Origin: Ectobacillus funiculus
Lineage (GTDB): Bacteria > Bacillota > Bacilli > Bacillales > Bacillaceae_G
Strand: one strand, 5' to 3'
NCBI RefSeq assembly: GCF_042429435.1
Contig: NZ_JBHMAF010000196.1
DNA length: 64,000 nucleotides
In this document: piece by piece, positions 34,356-43,211 of the stretch
Position numbering within the stretch: the first letter of the stretch is position 1
Layout: every line of letters begins with the position of its first letter
Program-made: the position numbers and the translations under genes
Notes under the pieces: model-generated
Databases searched by the model: none
Told to the model about the DNA's origin: nothing
The model's input: only the letters and a program-made list of their open reading frames with translations

Positions 34356-35315
34356 ATGACCGAACAATTAGTGGAACTAACTCAACAAGTAGAAAATCAA
34401 AATGAAGCAGCCGCTCTTTTTGGTGTAAATGATGCCAATCTGAAGCTCATTGAACAGGAATTGCAGGTTTCTATTATTACAAGAGGCGGTTCGGTGCGAG
34501 TTTCTGGAACAGACGAGCAGGTTCAGCTTGTTGAAGAAATTTTGCAGCGTCTGCTTGCGGTAATCCGAAAGAGCGTAACCATTACAGAACGGGACGTTGC
34601 TTACGCTGTCCAGCTTGGACAGCGTGGACGGTTACAGCATTTTGAGGAGCTGTATGAAGAAGAAATCTTCCGAAACGCAAAAGGAAAGCCGATTCACGTT
34701 AAAACGATGGGGCAAAGGCAATATATACATGCTATGAAAAAGAATGATATTGTTTTTGGCATTGGGCCAGCTGGGACAGGGAAGACGTATTTGGCAGTTG
34801 TCATGGCTGTTCGAGCATTAAAAAATGGCCTAGTTAAGCGCATCATTCTAACGAGACCAGCGGTAGAGGCGGGAGAAAGTCTTGGGTTTCTGCCTGGTGA
34901 TTTAAAGGAAAAGGTTGATCCGTATTTGCGTCCATTATATGATGCTCTTCATGATGTGCTTGGACAGGAGCATACGCAGCGCATGATTGAGCGTGGTACA
35001 ATTGAGGTTGCCCCGCTTGCCTATATGAGGGGACGTACACTCGATGACTCCTTTGTTATTTTGGATGAGGCACAAAATACGACGAGTGCACAAATGAAAA
35101 TGTTTTTAACTCGCCTTGGTTTCAGTTCCAAGATGGTTGTAACTGGCGATCCGTCACAGGTGGACTTGCCGAAAGGGGTAAAGCCCGGCCTTTCTGCTGC
35201 ATCCGCTATTTTACGCAACGTATCCGGAATTTCCTTTATTATCCTTGAGCAAGCAGATGTTGTTCGTCATCCACTCGTTCAAAAAATTATTGCGGCGTAC
35301 GATAAAGCAGAATGA
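34356..35315 (+). CDS. phoH: PhoH-family ATPase
   Basis: Cytoplasmic P-loop ATPase, sometimes a helicase-like RNA factor. N-terminal KH-like part, Walker A GIGPAGTGKTYLA near residue 135, Walker B FVILDEAQN, and SKMVVTGDPSQVDLP. 319 aa from ATG 34356, which aligns with the family; a TTG at 34326 is possible. Neither start has a recognisable ribosome site, unlike every neighbour. Upstream of pgpH and ybeY, the conserved order. Confidence 0.92.
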   Translation: MTEQLVELTQQVENQNEAAALFGVNDANLKLIEQELQVSIITRGGSVRVSGTDEQVQLVEEILQRLLAVIRKSVTITERDVAYAVQLGQRGRLQHFEELYEEEIFRNAKGKPIHVKTMGQRQYIHAMKKNDIVFGIGPAGTGKTYLAVVMAVRALKNGLVKRIILTRPAVEAGESLGFLPGDLKEKVDPYLRPLYDALHDVLGQEHTQRMIERGTIEVAPLAYMRGRTLDDSFVILDEAQNTTSAQMKMFLTRLGFSSKMVVTGDPSQVDLPKGVKPGLSAASAILRNVSGISFIILEQADVVRHPLVQKIIAAYDKAE

Positions 35316-35337
35316 CCCAGTTCGGGTCATTTTTTTC
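35311..35337 (+). terminator. Intrinsic terminator of phoH
   Basis: AATGACCC / GGGTCATT with AGTTC loop, seven T. The phoH stop codon lies inside the left arm. Confidence 0.93.
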
Positions 35338-35474
35338 ACACTATAGAAAAGAAGTATAACTTTCCAGCTAGAAGCAAATTCGGCGTAGTTGGAAAGCTAG
35401 GAAGACAGTATAAGTGCAACTACGCCTCTGTCTTCGCCCAAGGGCAGGGCTCGCCAATCGGCGAGTTTTCTTTA
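35338..35474 (+). repeat. Interspersed repeat family A, copy 11 (full length)
   Basis: ACACTATAGAAAAGAAGTAT to GGCGAGTTTTCTTTA, directly after the phoH terminator T-run. Stem test position C-G. The rest of the gap to pgpH (35475-35733) is A/T-rich with no gene seen. Confidence 0.93.
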
Positions 35475-35733
35475 CTTTCAGAAAGTTCTACACAGCTTCC
35501 TATTAGGGGAAATGACAATCGCTCTCTCTTCTTCCGATTCGGAAAAGGTTGGCGTTTCTTTATTTTTTTACTATCATAAAAGAGGAAGACAACCTTTTTG
35601 CCTGTCAGTATTGCTTTTTCTTCTTAGTAAACAACTTGCAGGATCTGGATAGAACAGGGGATTTCTGAATTTTGGTTCTTCCAGAAAAATCTTTTACGCT
35701 ACGAATTTTTGGAGAGGAGCTTATATTTTTATC

Positions 35734-37872
35734 ATGTCCAAGTCAAGCAAACTGTCCCAATGGTTTCGAAGGATGCGATATTCCAGATTGTTTATCGCTT
35801 TACTATACCTCTTCTTAGGAGCTGTGTTGTTTTTTACTCTCATCGGTAATGTGAGACCGGATAAGCTTGATATTAAGTTATTGTCCATTGCCAAGAACTC
35901 GATTCATTCACCTGTTACGATTGAAGATAAGGTGACAACAGAGAAACGAAAGCGCGAAGCCGCCCAAAAGGTACCGGATCAATACACGTATCATAGTGAG
36001 TATAAAAGCAATCGTGTAAATGTGGTGGAATCGGTATTTAGCGCTGTAAAAGAGGTACAAGAGGAGACAAAAGCTGCACAGGCGGACCAAACAGACCCAA
36101 CAGAACAACCCGATGTATCTGAACAGGAGCAGCTGCAGAAGCTGAAAAAGAAGCTGCCAACGGAGCTGGTAAAGAGTTTATCTGACCAAGTTTTGCTGGC
36201 GCTGTTAAACGCCCCGCCGGATCAATTGTCCGTTGCCAGGGAATCGACAATTACAGCAGTGAACTATGCGATGAGTGACCAAATTGATATGAATGAGGCT
36301 GACCGGTCAAGGGAGCGTATTGCAAAGGAGCTTCAGGATGTCAGTGTCAGCGGGGGATTAAAAGCGGCTATCGTAGCACTCGGTCAATATGCTGTTGTGC
36401 CGAACTACTTTTATGATCCAGTTGCGACAAAAGAAAGACGGAAACTCGAAATGGATGCGGTGGATCCGGTTTTTATTTTGCAAGGTCAAATTCTTGTAAA
36501 GGAAGGGGACACCATTACGAGAGAGGTGTATGAGCAATTAGAGCTTGTCGGCCTGCTAGCTGATCACCGTGCCTTTCAGCCTTTCATTGGCCTGTTTCTG
36601 CTTCTGTCTGTGCTCCTATATTTTATTTATAAGCAGTTTGATCAATTTTCTAAACAGCAGCGCAGCGATAAGCCGTATCTGTTTGCTTATACTATTATTA
36701 TAACAATTACTATTTTGACGATGAAGATGATTAGCATCTTCCAAAGCATCGAGTATAACGGTCTTGGTTATCTTGTTCCAGTTGCGATGGGTACGATGCT
36801 TGTAAAGCTGATGATCGGCGATCGCTTCGTCTTTATCACAAGTCTCATTTTCTCTATAAGCGGCAGCATTATGTTTAATGAGGGCATCACGAGCTCCTTG
36901 AATTATCATGTAGGCTTTTACCTGCTCATCAGCTCGCTTTCTGTCACTGTCTTCTTACGTGAGAAGAAGCGGCGCAGTATGATTTTGCATGCAGGTACGC
37001 TTGTTGCTGTTTTAAATGTTATTGTTCTAATTGCTTTGCTGCTGCTTCGCAACGGCAGTCTCTCACTGTCAGAAACTGCTCTGCACTTGCTGCTGGCTGC
37101 TGTCTCGGGTATCGTTTCCTCCGTGCTCACACTCGGGATTCTGCCGTATCTAGAAAGCGGTCTTGGGATTGTATCAGCGATGAAACTAATGGAGCTTTCA
37201 AGCCCAAACTCTCCGCTCCTGCGTAAAATCTTGCTTGAGGCGCCCGGTACATACCATCATAGCATCATGGTCGCTAACTTAGCGGAGGCGGCATGTGATG
37301 CGATTGGGGCCGATGGTTTACTGGCACGGGTTGGGGCGTATTATCATGATATCGGCAAAACGATGCAGCCGCATTTGTTTATCGAAAACCAGATGGGGAT
37401 GGGGAATCCGCATGATTCTCTAAAACCAGAAGTGAGCAGGGATATTATTTTTGCCCATGTGAGTGATGGCGTAGCGGTTCTGGAGGAGCATCGAATTCCA
37501 AAGGAGATTATTGATATTACGGCGCAGCATCATGGTACGACTTTGTTGAAATATTTTTATTATAAAGCGGTGAAGGAAGACGAACAGCGTTACACGGAAA
37601 ATATGTTTCGTTATCCTGGTCCGAAGGCATCCTCAAAAGAATCTGCAGTTGTCGGCATTGCTGACAGTGTAGAGGCGGCAGTCCGCTCGATGAACGCACC
37701 GACGCCCGAGCAAATCGCGCAACTGGTACAAGGGATTATTGCTGATCGTTTAAAGGACGGGCAGTTCAGTGAATGTAATTTAACGTTTAAGGAACTGCAA
37801 ACAATTGAGAAGACAATTTGCGAGACATTGAACGGTATTTTTCATTCACGCATTAAATATCCAAACTTATAA
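35734..37872 (+). CDS. pgpH: Cyclic di-AMP phosphodiesterase PgpH (7TMR-HD)
   Basis: Degrades c-di-AMP. One N-terminal membrane helix, a large extracytoplasmic 7TMR-HDED domain (about residues 50-280), seven transmembrane helices, then a cytoplasmic HD domain: TYHHSIMVANLAEAA, YYHDIGKT, HVSDG and QHHGT carry the metal ligands. 712 aa, standard for YqfF/PgpH. ATG after GGAGAGGAG, start of a pgpH-ybeY-dgkA-cdd-era run. Confidence 0.95.
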   Translation: MSKSSKLSQWFRRMRYSRLFIALLYLFLGAVLFFTLIGNVRPDKLDIKLLSIAKNSIHSPVTIEDKVTTEKRKREAAQKVPDQYTYHSEYKSNRVNVVESVFSAVKEVQEETKAAQADQTDPTEQPDVSEQEQLQKLKKKLPTELVKSLSDQVLLALLNAPPDQLSVARESTITAVNYAMSDQIDMNEADRSRERIAKELQDVSVSGGLKAAIVALGQYAVVPNYFYDPVATKERRKLEMDAVDPVFILQGQILVKEGDTITREVYEQLELVGLLADHRAFQPFIGLFLLLSVLLYFIYKQFDQFSKQQRSDKPYLFAYTIIITITILTMKMISIFQSIEYNGLGYLVPVAMGTMLVKLMIGDRFVFITSLIFSISGSIMFNEGITSSLNYHVGFYLLISSLSVTVFLREKKRRSMILHAGTLVAVLNVIVLIALLLLRNGSLSLSETALHLLLAAVSGIVSSVLTLGILPYLESGLGIVSAMKLMELSSPNSPLLRKILLEAPGTYHHSIMVANLAEAACDAIGADGLLARVGAYYHDIGKTMQPHLFIENQMGMGNPHDSLKPEVSRDIIFAHVSDGVAVLEEHRIPKEIIDITAQHHGTTLLKYFYYKAVKEDEQRYTENMFRYPGPKASSKESAVVGIADSVEAAVRSMNAPTPEQIAQLVQGIIADRLKDGQFSECNLTFKELQTIEKTICETLNGIFHSRIKYPNL

Positions 37873-37889
37873 GATAGCAGGTGGCATAT

Positions 37890-38360
37890 ATGGGAGTGAC
37901 AATTGACTTTTTTGATGAAACGAAGGAAATCGCTGCAGAGCATCTTGAAACGCTGCAGCAGTTAATTTACTTTGCCGCAAAGCGGGAAGGAATTGAAGAA
38001 GAAGCGGAAATGTCTATAACATTTGTGGATAATGCGCGCATTCAAGAAATAAATTATGAATACCGTGGTAAGAATCAGCCAACTGACGTAATTTCTTTTG
38101 CAATGGAGGAGCTAGGGGAAGGAGAGCATGAGATTGTTGGCGAGGATATGCCGCGCATTCTCGGGGATATTATTATCTCCATCCCAAAAACGAAAGAGCA
38201 GGCTGAGGAGTACGGTCATTCCTTTATGAGAGAGCTTGGCTTTTTAGCTGTACATGGCTTTTTGCATTTGCTTGGCTACGATCATATGACAGAAGAGGAT
38301 GAAGCTGTTATGTTCACAAAGCAAAAGGAAACTTTAACTGAATACGGACTGCACAGATGA
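37890..38360 (+). CDS. ybeY: Endoribonuclease YbeY (16S rRNA maturation)
   Basis: Zinc endoribonuclease for 16S rRNA processing. The zinc motif HGFLHLLGYDH (H-x3-H-x5-H) is complete. 156 aa from ATG 37890 with AGCAGGTGG upstream; an in-frame start at 37881 is less likely. Overlaps dgkA by 4 bases. Confidence 0.95.
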   Translation: MGVTIDFFDETKEIAAEHLETLQQLIYFAAKREGIEEEAEMSITFVDNARIQEINYEYRGKNQPTDVISFAMEELGEGEHEIVGEDMPRILGDIIISIPKTKEQAEEYGHSFMRELGFLAVHGFLHLLGYDHMTEEDEAVMFTKQKETLTEYGLHR

Positions 38361-38710
38361 AAAAGGGGAAGCTGCTAAAAAGCTTTCAATATGCGTTTTT
38401 AGGAATTGCATTTTGCTTACGTTCAGAGCGGAATATGCAAATTCATGCAGCGGCTACTGTGGTTGTTTTATTAATGGGGACCTATGTTCGAGTAACAAAA
38501 ATGGAATGGCTCGTGCTGCTTTTAACGATAGGTGGGGTATGGTCCTTAGAAATGGTAAATACGGCGCTTGAGAAGACGGTAGATTTGATAACAGCAGAGC
38601 GGCATCCTTTTGCTAAAATTGCAAAGGATGCTGCAGCTGGCGCCGTACTCGTTTTCTCGTGTATTGCTGTGGCGATTGGGCTAGTAATCTTTATTCCATA
38701 TTTGTGGTAG
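38357..38710 (+). CDS. dgkA: Undecaprenol kinase (DgkA family)
   Basis: Small integral membrane lipid kinase; Gram-positive DgkA phosphorylates undecaprenol for cell wall lipid carrier recycling. Three hydrophobic segments and the EMVNTALEKTVDLI signature. 117 aa. The ATG overlaps the ybeY stop. Confidence 0.94.
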   Translation: MKKGKLLKSFQYAFLGIAFCLRSERNMQIHAAATVVVLLMGTYVRVTKMEWLVLLLTIGGVWSLEMVNTALEKTVDLITAERHPFAKIAKDAAAGAVLVFSCIAVAIGLVIFIPYLW

Positions 38711-38769
38711 CTTACAGCTGCATTGGACCGCAGTGTAGCACATAATTTTCGATGGAGAGGAAGAGGGCT

Positions 38770-39168
38770 GTGAGTGTTCAAGATCTTATTCAACAAGCAA
38801 TAGAGGCACGGCAGAAGGCGTATGTACCCTATTCAAAGTTTAGTGTCGGAGCGGCGCTTCTTACGAAGAATGGGAAGGTATATAAGGGCTGCAATGTAGA
38901 AAACGCTTCATACGGCTTAACGAACTGTGCAGAGCGTACGGCGTTATTTAAGGCTGTTTCAGAAGGGGATACTGAGTTTTCGGCTATCGCTGTTGTAGCG
39001 GATACGAACGGTCCTGTGTCGCCTTGTGGCGCATGCCGGCAAGTTATGGTAGAATTGTGCAAGCCGGACACGAAGATATATTTGTCAAACTTACGGGGAG
39101 ATATATTGGAAACGAGTGTCACAGAGCTATTACCAGGAGCATTTTCATCGGAGGATTTACATGAATAA
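38770..39168 (+). CDS. cdd: Cytidine deaminase
   Basis: Zinc enzyme deaminating cytidine and deoxycytidine. Zinc and catalytic residues in NCAERTALF and PCGACRQVM. 132 aa from GTG 38770 preceded by GGAAGAGGG, which gives the family length; a longer ATG frame from 38752 is less likely. It overlaps era by 8 bases. Confidence 0.94.
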   Translation: MSVQDLIQQAIEARQKAYVPYSKFSVGAALLTKNGKVYKGCNVENASYGLTNCAERTALFKAVSEGDTEFSAIAVVADTNGPVSPCGACRQVMVELCKPDTKIYLSNLRGDILETSVTELLPGAFSSEDLHE

Positions 39169-40069
39169 AGAAGGATTTAAATCAGGATTTGTTTCGATTA
39201 TCGGAAGACCAAACGTTGGAAAATCAACATTTCTTAACCGAATGATTGGTCAAAAAATTGCTATTATGAGTGACAAGCCGCAAACAACGCGCAATAAAAT
39301 TCAAGGGGTATATACAGAGGAAGACGCGCAAATCGTTTTCATTGATACTCCCGGCATACATAAGCCAAAGCATAAGCTTGGCGACTTTATGATGAAAATT
39401 GCGCAAAATACGCTTAGAGAAGTAGATATTGTTTTATTTATGGTCAACGCTGAAGAGGGACCAGGCCGCGGTGATGAGTTTATTATTGAGAAGCTGCAGC
39501 ATACGAAGCAACCTGTGTTTTTGATTATCAATAAAATTGATCAAATTCATCCAGATGAACTTCTTCCATTGATTGACAAGTACCGTACGTTGTATCCGTT
39601 CGCAGAGATTATCCCGATTTCTGCTTTAGAAGGAAATAATGTGGATGCTCTTGCAAGAACGGTAAAAAAATATTTGCCTGAAGGGCCGCAGTATTATCCA
39701 TCTAATCAGATTACAGACCATCCGGAGCGTTTCATTATGGAGGAGCTCATCCGGGAGAAGGTGCTGCATTTAACGCGTGAGGAAATTCCTCATTCCGTTG
39801 CTGTTGTGATTGATGCGATTCAAAAGCGTGAAGGCGGTGCCGTTTACGTAAATGCGACAATTGTTGTCGAGCGCCCGTCTCAAAAGGGGATTGTGATTGG
39901 CAAGCAAGGGGCTATGCTAAAGGAAATTGGGAAACGGGCCCGCATGGATATTGAAGCGCTTTTGGGATCTAAAGTTTTTCTGGAGGTTTGGGTGAAGGTC
40001 ATTAAGGATTGGCGTAATAAAATGACGCAGCTGCGAGACCTCGGCTTCCGCGAAGATGAGTATTTGTAG
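39161..40069 (+). CDS. era: GTPase Era
   Basis: Binds the 3' end of 16S rRNA and checks 30S maturation. G1 GRPNVGKST, G3 DTPGIH, G4 NKID, and the C-terminal KH domain (VERPSQKGIVIGKQGAMLKEIG). 302 aa. The ATG lies within the end of cdd with GGAGG upstream. Together with ybeY it marks a ribosome-maturation cluster. Confidence 0.97.
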   Translation: MNKEGFKSGFVSIIGRPNVGKSTFLNRMIGQKIAIMSDKPQTTRNKIQGVYTEEDAQIVFIDTPGIHKPKHKLGDFMMKIAQNTLREVDIVLFMVNAEEGPGRGDEFIIEKLQHTKQPVFLIINKIDQIHPDELLPLIDKYRTLYPFAEIIPISALEGNNVDALARTVKKYLPEGPQYYPSNQITDHPERFIMEELIREKVLHLTREEIPHSVAVVIDAIQKREGGAVYVNATIVVERPSQKGIVIGKQGAMLKEIGKRARMDIEALLGSKVFLEVWVKVIKDWRNKMTQLRDLGFREDEYL

Positions 40070-40095
40070 AAAGCTTTCATTCCCGCAGCTTGTTC

Positions 40096-40209
40096 CACTT
40101 AAAAGATACATTTCCAGCTAGAAGTTAGTTGGACATAGCAGGAAATTTTAGGAACAAAGTATACGTGCAGCCACGCCTCTGCCTTCGTCAATCGGTGAGT
40201 TTTCTTTAC
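40096..40209 (+). repeat. Interspersed repeat family A, copy 12 (short form)
   Basis: CACTTAAAAGATACATTTCC to GGTGAGTTTTCTTTAC; lacks the CAAGGGCAGGGCTCGC segment, leaving TTCGTCAATCGGTGAG. Stem test position C-G. Confidence 0.85.
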
Positions 40210-40327
40210 CTGTAGAGAAAGCAGTAAAATTAGAAAAATTTTTCTCACATGAAATTGGACAGTTAAGGTCATTTTAATAACAAGAAATTGAAACATATGC
40301 TAGTTTGACTGAGGAAGGTGGGTTCTT

Positions 40328-40471
40328 ATGTTGAAGTTTACCTGGAATGTCTTTGCAAATACGGGCAACATTGAAACATATCTTCTCCTAAAAGAGCTTG
40401 AGAGTAACGGGGAAGAGGTACCAAACCAGCAAAATGAGGAGCTAGCAGAACTCGATTCTTCGATTTCTTGA
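40328..40471 (+). CDS. yqzL: YqzL family small protein
   Basis: A 47-residue acidic protein (MLKFTWNVFANTGNIETYLL, then LKELE...), clearly related to B. subtilis YqzL, which also lies between era and recO. AAGGTGG ribosome site. Function unknown. Confidence 0.9.
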   Translation: MLKFTWNVFANTGNIETYLLLKELESNGEEVPNQQNEELAELDSSIS

Positions 40472-40503
40472 TCTTAGCTGTTCGGCCCGCGGAGGTGACG
40501 AAC

Positions 40504-41250
40504 ATGTTTCAAAAAATTGAGGGAATTGTTATTCGGACCACAGACTATGGAGAAACAAATAAAATTATCACAATTTTCTCCCGGGAGCTTGGCAAAATAG
40601 GTGTTGTAGCAAGGGGAGCAAAAAAACCAAAAAGTAGGCTCGCGGCCATTTCGCAGCCTTTTACACACGGCTATTTCCTCATTCAAATTGGTTCTGGTCT
40701 CGGCACAGTACAGCAAGGAGAAATTCTTTCTACGATGAGGGATTTGCGTGAGGATTTAATTGTGACAGCGTACGCTTCTTTTGTAATAGAGTTAACAGAT
40801 AAAGCAACGGAGGACAAGCAGCCAAATGCATTTTTGTTTGAATTGTTATATCAAACGCTGCATTATCTGGACGAGGGAGTGGATCCAGAGATTTTAGCGC
40901 TCATTTATCAAACAAAAATGCTTCCGGTTCTTGGGTTTTATCCACAGTGGGATGCTTGTTCGATATGCGGTCGAGACGAACAGCTTACCGCCTTCTCTGT
41001 AAGAGAGGGCGGATTTCTATGTCAGCTTCATGCTAAGCAGGATCCTTATTGTATTCCTGTAAATGAGGCTGTTGGCAAGCTTCTCCGTTTATTTTATCAT
41101 TTTGATTTAGCTCGTCTTGGAAAAGTATCGGTGAAAGAAGAAACAAAAAAACAAATTCAGACCATCCTGTACGCATATTATGATGAATACTGTGGGATTT
41201 ATTTGAAATCGAGACGATTTTTGAGTCAGCTTGACAAATTTCATACATAG
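40504..41250 (+). CDS. recO: DNA repair protein RecO
   Basis: Loads RecA on SSB-covered DNA with RecR. N-terminal OB fold (MFQKIEGIVIRTTDYGETNKI), helical core and a zinc finger (CSICGR...FLCQLH). 248 aa from ATG 40504 with CGGAGGTGA upstream. In B. subtilis glyQ-glyS follow; here only a terminator and a repeat lie between recO and ccpN. Confidence 0.95.
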   Translation: MFQKIEGIVIRTTDYGETNKIITIFSRELGKIGVVARGAKKPKSRLAAISQPFTHGYFLIQIGSGLGTVQQGEILSTMRDLREDLIVTAYASFVIELTDKATEDKQPNAFLFELLYQTLHYLDEGVDPEILALIYQTKMLPVLGFYPQWDACSICGRDEQLTAFSVREGGFLCQLHAKQDPYCIPVNEAVGKLLRLFYHFDLARLGKVSVKEETKKQIQTILYAYYDEYCGIYLKSRRFLSQLDKFHT

Positions 41251-41256
41251 ATAAGA

Positions 41257-41287
41257 ACAGAGCCTATAGGAAATAGGCTCTGTTTTT
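41257..41287 (+). terminator. Intrinsic terminator of recO
   Basis: ACAGAGCCTA / TAGGCTCTGT, loop TAGGAAA, then TTTTT. Confidence 0.92.
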
Positions 41288-41317
41288 GTATTTGCAGAAA
41301 GCTGTAAAGGACGAGCT

Positions 41318-41419
41318 GTTAGGCGAAAACAGAGGCGCAGCCCTACTTATACGGTCTTCCTAAAACTTCTGACTACGTCGAATCATTTCTAGCTAGAAAG
41401 TTATACTTTCTTAAAGTGA
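41318..41419 (-). repeat. Interspersed repeat family A, copy 13 (short form, reversed)
   Basis: GTTAGGCGAAAACAGAGGCG to TATACTTTCTTAAAGTG. AGGGCT subtype. On its own strand it follows TTTTTTTC. Stem test position T-A. Ends 98 bp before ccpN. Confidence 0.85.
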
Positions 41420-41517
41420 AAAAAAGAAATGCTCCTTTACAAAATAGCGTTCTTTTTCAGGCACCCTATTTAGTATATAATGTTTAGAAGACAACATAAT
41501 TTTATTTCGGATGCTGC

Positions 41518-42168
41518 GTGGCGAAGGTGGTGATTACCATAGAACTAAATAAAAGACAAGAACAGATCATCCAAATTGTGAAGGATAATGGTCCTATCAC
41601 AGGGGAGGCAATTGCGGATCAGCTAAACTTAACGAGAGCGACGCTTCGGCCTGATTTGGCCATTTTGACAATGGCTGGCTATCTGGATGCTCGTCCGCGT
41701 GTCGGATATTTCTACACTGGGAAAACAGGGGGACAACTGCTTTCAGAAGCAGTTAAGAAGCTGGTGGTAAAAGAGTATCAATCCCTGCCAGTTGTAGTGG
41801 ATAAAAACGTATCTGTATATGATGCGATTTGCACAATGTTTCTAGAGGATGTTGGCACTTTATTTGTAATCGACCATGATGCGTTGCTTATCGGTGTTTT
41901 ATCGAGGAAGGACTTACTTCGTGCGAGTCTGGGCAAACAAGAATTAACTGCTGTACCTGTTAATATCATTATGACAAGAATGCCTAATATTACAACGTGC
42001 CGAAGAGAAGATAGCCTATATGAGGTTGCTAAAAAGCTCATTGAAAGGCAAATTGACGCGATGCCAGTCGTGAAGGAAACGGAGAAGGGTATTGAGGTCA
42101 TAGGACGCATTACAAAAACAACAATCTCACGAGCATTTGTCGACTTAGTAAATAATGAATTGTTGTAA
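41518..42168 (+). CDS. ccpN: Catabolite repressor CcpN (HTH-CBS)
   Basis: Represses gluconeogenic genes (gapB, pckA) in B. subtilis. Winged HTH at the N-terminus (KRQEQIIQIVKDNGPITGEAIADQLNLTRATLRPDLAILTMAGYL) and two CBS domains (about residues 80-216). The start is uncertain: GTG 41518 gives 216 aa, GTG 41530 gives the 212 aa I recall for B. subtilis, yet the best ribosome site (AAGGTGGTG) is placed before an ATA at 41539. Followed by its effector gene yqfL. Confidence 0.9.
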   Translation: MAKVVITIELNKRQEQIIQIVKDNGPITGEAIADQLNLTRATLRPDLAILTMAGYLDARPRVGYFYTGKTGGQLLSEAVKKLVVKEYQSLPVVVDKNVSVYDAICTMFLEDVGTLFVIDHDALLIGVLSRKDLLRASLGKQELTAVPVNIIMTRMPNITTCRREDSLYEVAKKLIERQIDAMPVVKETEKGIEVIGRITKTTISRAFVDLVNNELL

Positions 42169-42194
42169 TAGTATATCAGAAGTGAGGGAATGGG

Positions 42195-43004
42195 ATGAAT
42201 AGTCAAATAGTCTACGTTGTCTCGGATTCCGTAGGCGAAACAGCAGAGTTAGTTGTTCGAGCTGCGATGGGGCAATTTCTTTTTGTACCGGATATTCGCC
42301 GTGTGCCGTATGTAGAGGACACAGGAACTTTAAAAGAGGTAATTTCGATCGCCAAAAGCAACCAAGCGATGATTTGCTTTACATTAGTAAAGCCGTGGAT
42401 GAGAAGTTATTTAGTGGAAGAGGCAGCTAGAGAGGGCGTTCAAGTATATGATATTATCGGTCCTCTAATTGAACAAATTCAGTCTCAGACTGGGGCAACG
42501 CCTCGTTACGAGCCGGGTCTCGTTCGTCTTTTGGATGAGGAATACTTTAAAAAGATTGAAGCGATTGAATTTGCGGTGAAATATGATGATGGCCGCGATC
42601 CGCGTGGTATTTTAAAAGCGGATATCGTACTGATTGGTGTATCGCGTACATCTAAAACACCATTGTCTCAATACTTGGCCCATAAACGATTAAAGGTAGC
42701 AAATGTGCCGCTCGTTCCCGAGGTAGATCCTCCAGAGGAGCTGTATCGGGTACCGAAAGAAAAATGCTTTGGGTTGAAAATCGATCCGGAAAAGCTAAAT
42801 GATATTCGCAAAGAGCGCTTAAAAACATTGGGCTTAAGCGATGGGGCAACCTATGCGAATATTGAGCGAATTAAAGAGGAGCTGCGTCATTTCGAAGCGA
42901 TCGTTGATAGAATCGGCTGCAAGGTAATTGATGTATCTAATAAGGCAATTGAAGAATCGGCAAATGTAATTTTAAATATATATCAAAATCAACGTAGTCT
43001 ATAG
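42195..43004 (+). CDS. yqfL: PPDK regulatory protein family (PDRP1), YqfL
   Basis: Bifunctional kinase/pyrophosphorylase family (DUF299) acting on pyruvate phosphate dikinase or PEP synthase; in B. subtilis YqfL is described as an effector of CcpN. P-loop-like GVSRTSKTPLSQYLA near residue 150. 269 aa. In an operon with ccpN (26-bp gap). Confidence 0.92.
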   Translation: MNSQIVYVVSDSVGETAELVVRAAMGQFLFVPDIRRVPYVEDTGTLKEVISIAKSNQAMICFTLVKPWMRSYLVEEAAREGVQVYDIIGPLIEQIQSQTGATPRYEPGLVRLLDEEYFKKIEAIEFAVKYDDGRDPRGILKADIVLIGVSRTSKTPLSQYLAHKRLKVANVPLVPEVDPPEELYRVPKEKCFGLKIDPEKLNDIRKERLKTLGLSDGATYANIERIKEELRHFEAIVDRIGCKVIDVSNKAIEESANVILNIYQNQRSL

Positions 43005-43039
43005 AACGCATTGGTGAAAAAGAAATAACAAGCTGTCTA

Positions 43040-43095
43040 TTCCCTTGGGACAAATCGCTCTAAATGTTCACAGAAGTGATTTGTCCCAAGGGGAA
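43040..43095. repeat. Long inverted repeat after yqfL
   Basis: TTCCCTTGGGACAAATC (43040-43056) and GATTTGTCCCAAGGGGAA (43078-43095), 17 paired bases with one extra G, loop of 21. No T-run on either strand. It lies between yqfL and the decayed cassette. Confidence 0.7.
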
Positions 43096-43104
43096 CCACA
43101 TCGA

Positions 43105-43210
43105 TTAAATCCAGCCTTTTTTCTCAGCGATACTGACGGCTTCCATTCGGTTTTTGGCGTCAAGCTTGCGGAGAATTTCTGAGATGTAGTTGCAATTTTA
43201 ATGTGTTCAT
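43105..43210 (-). pseudogene. Remnant: permease start fused to response-regulator end
   Basis: From 43210 a strong ribosome site (AAGGAGGTCATATAAG) and ATG begin MNTLKLQL, placed one base after the ATPase stop as a coupled ABC-2 permease would be. Within 20 bases the sequence changes frame into YISEILRKLDAKNRMEAVSI followed by AEKKGWI and a stop (43105), the typical C-terminus of a NarL/LuxR response regulator. A deletion must have removed the permease body, any sensor kinase and most of the regulator. The intact order would resemble yvfR-yvfS-yvfT-yvfU. Confidence 0.7.
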
Positions 43211-43211
43211 C

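Noticed and set aside
41250..41517. glyQS or a T-box riboswitch, expected here from B. subtilis
   Set aside because: Only a terminator, a repeat and the ccpN promoter region are present; no T-box sequence (TGGGTGG-type) seen.
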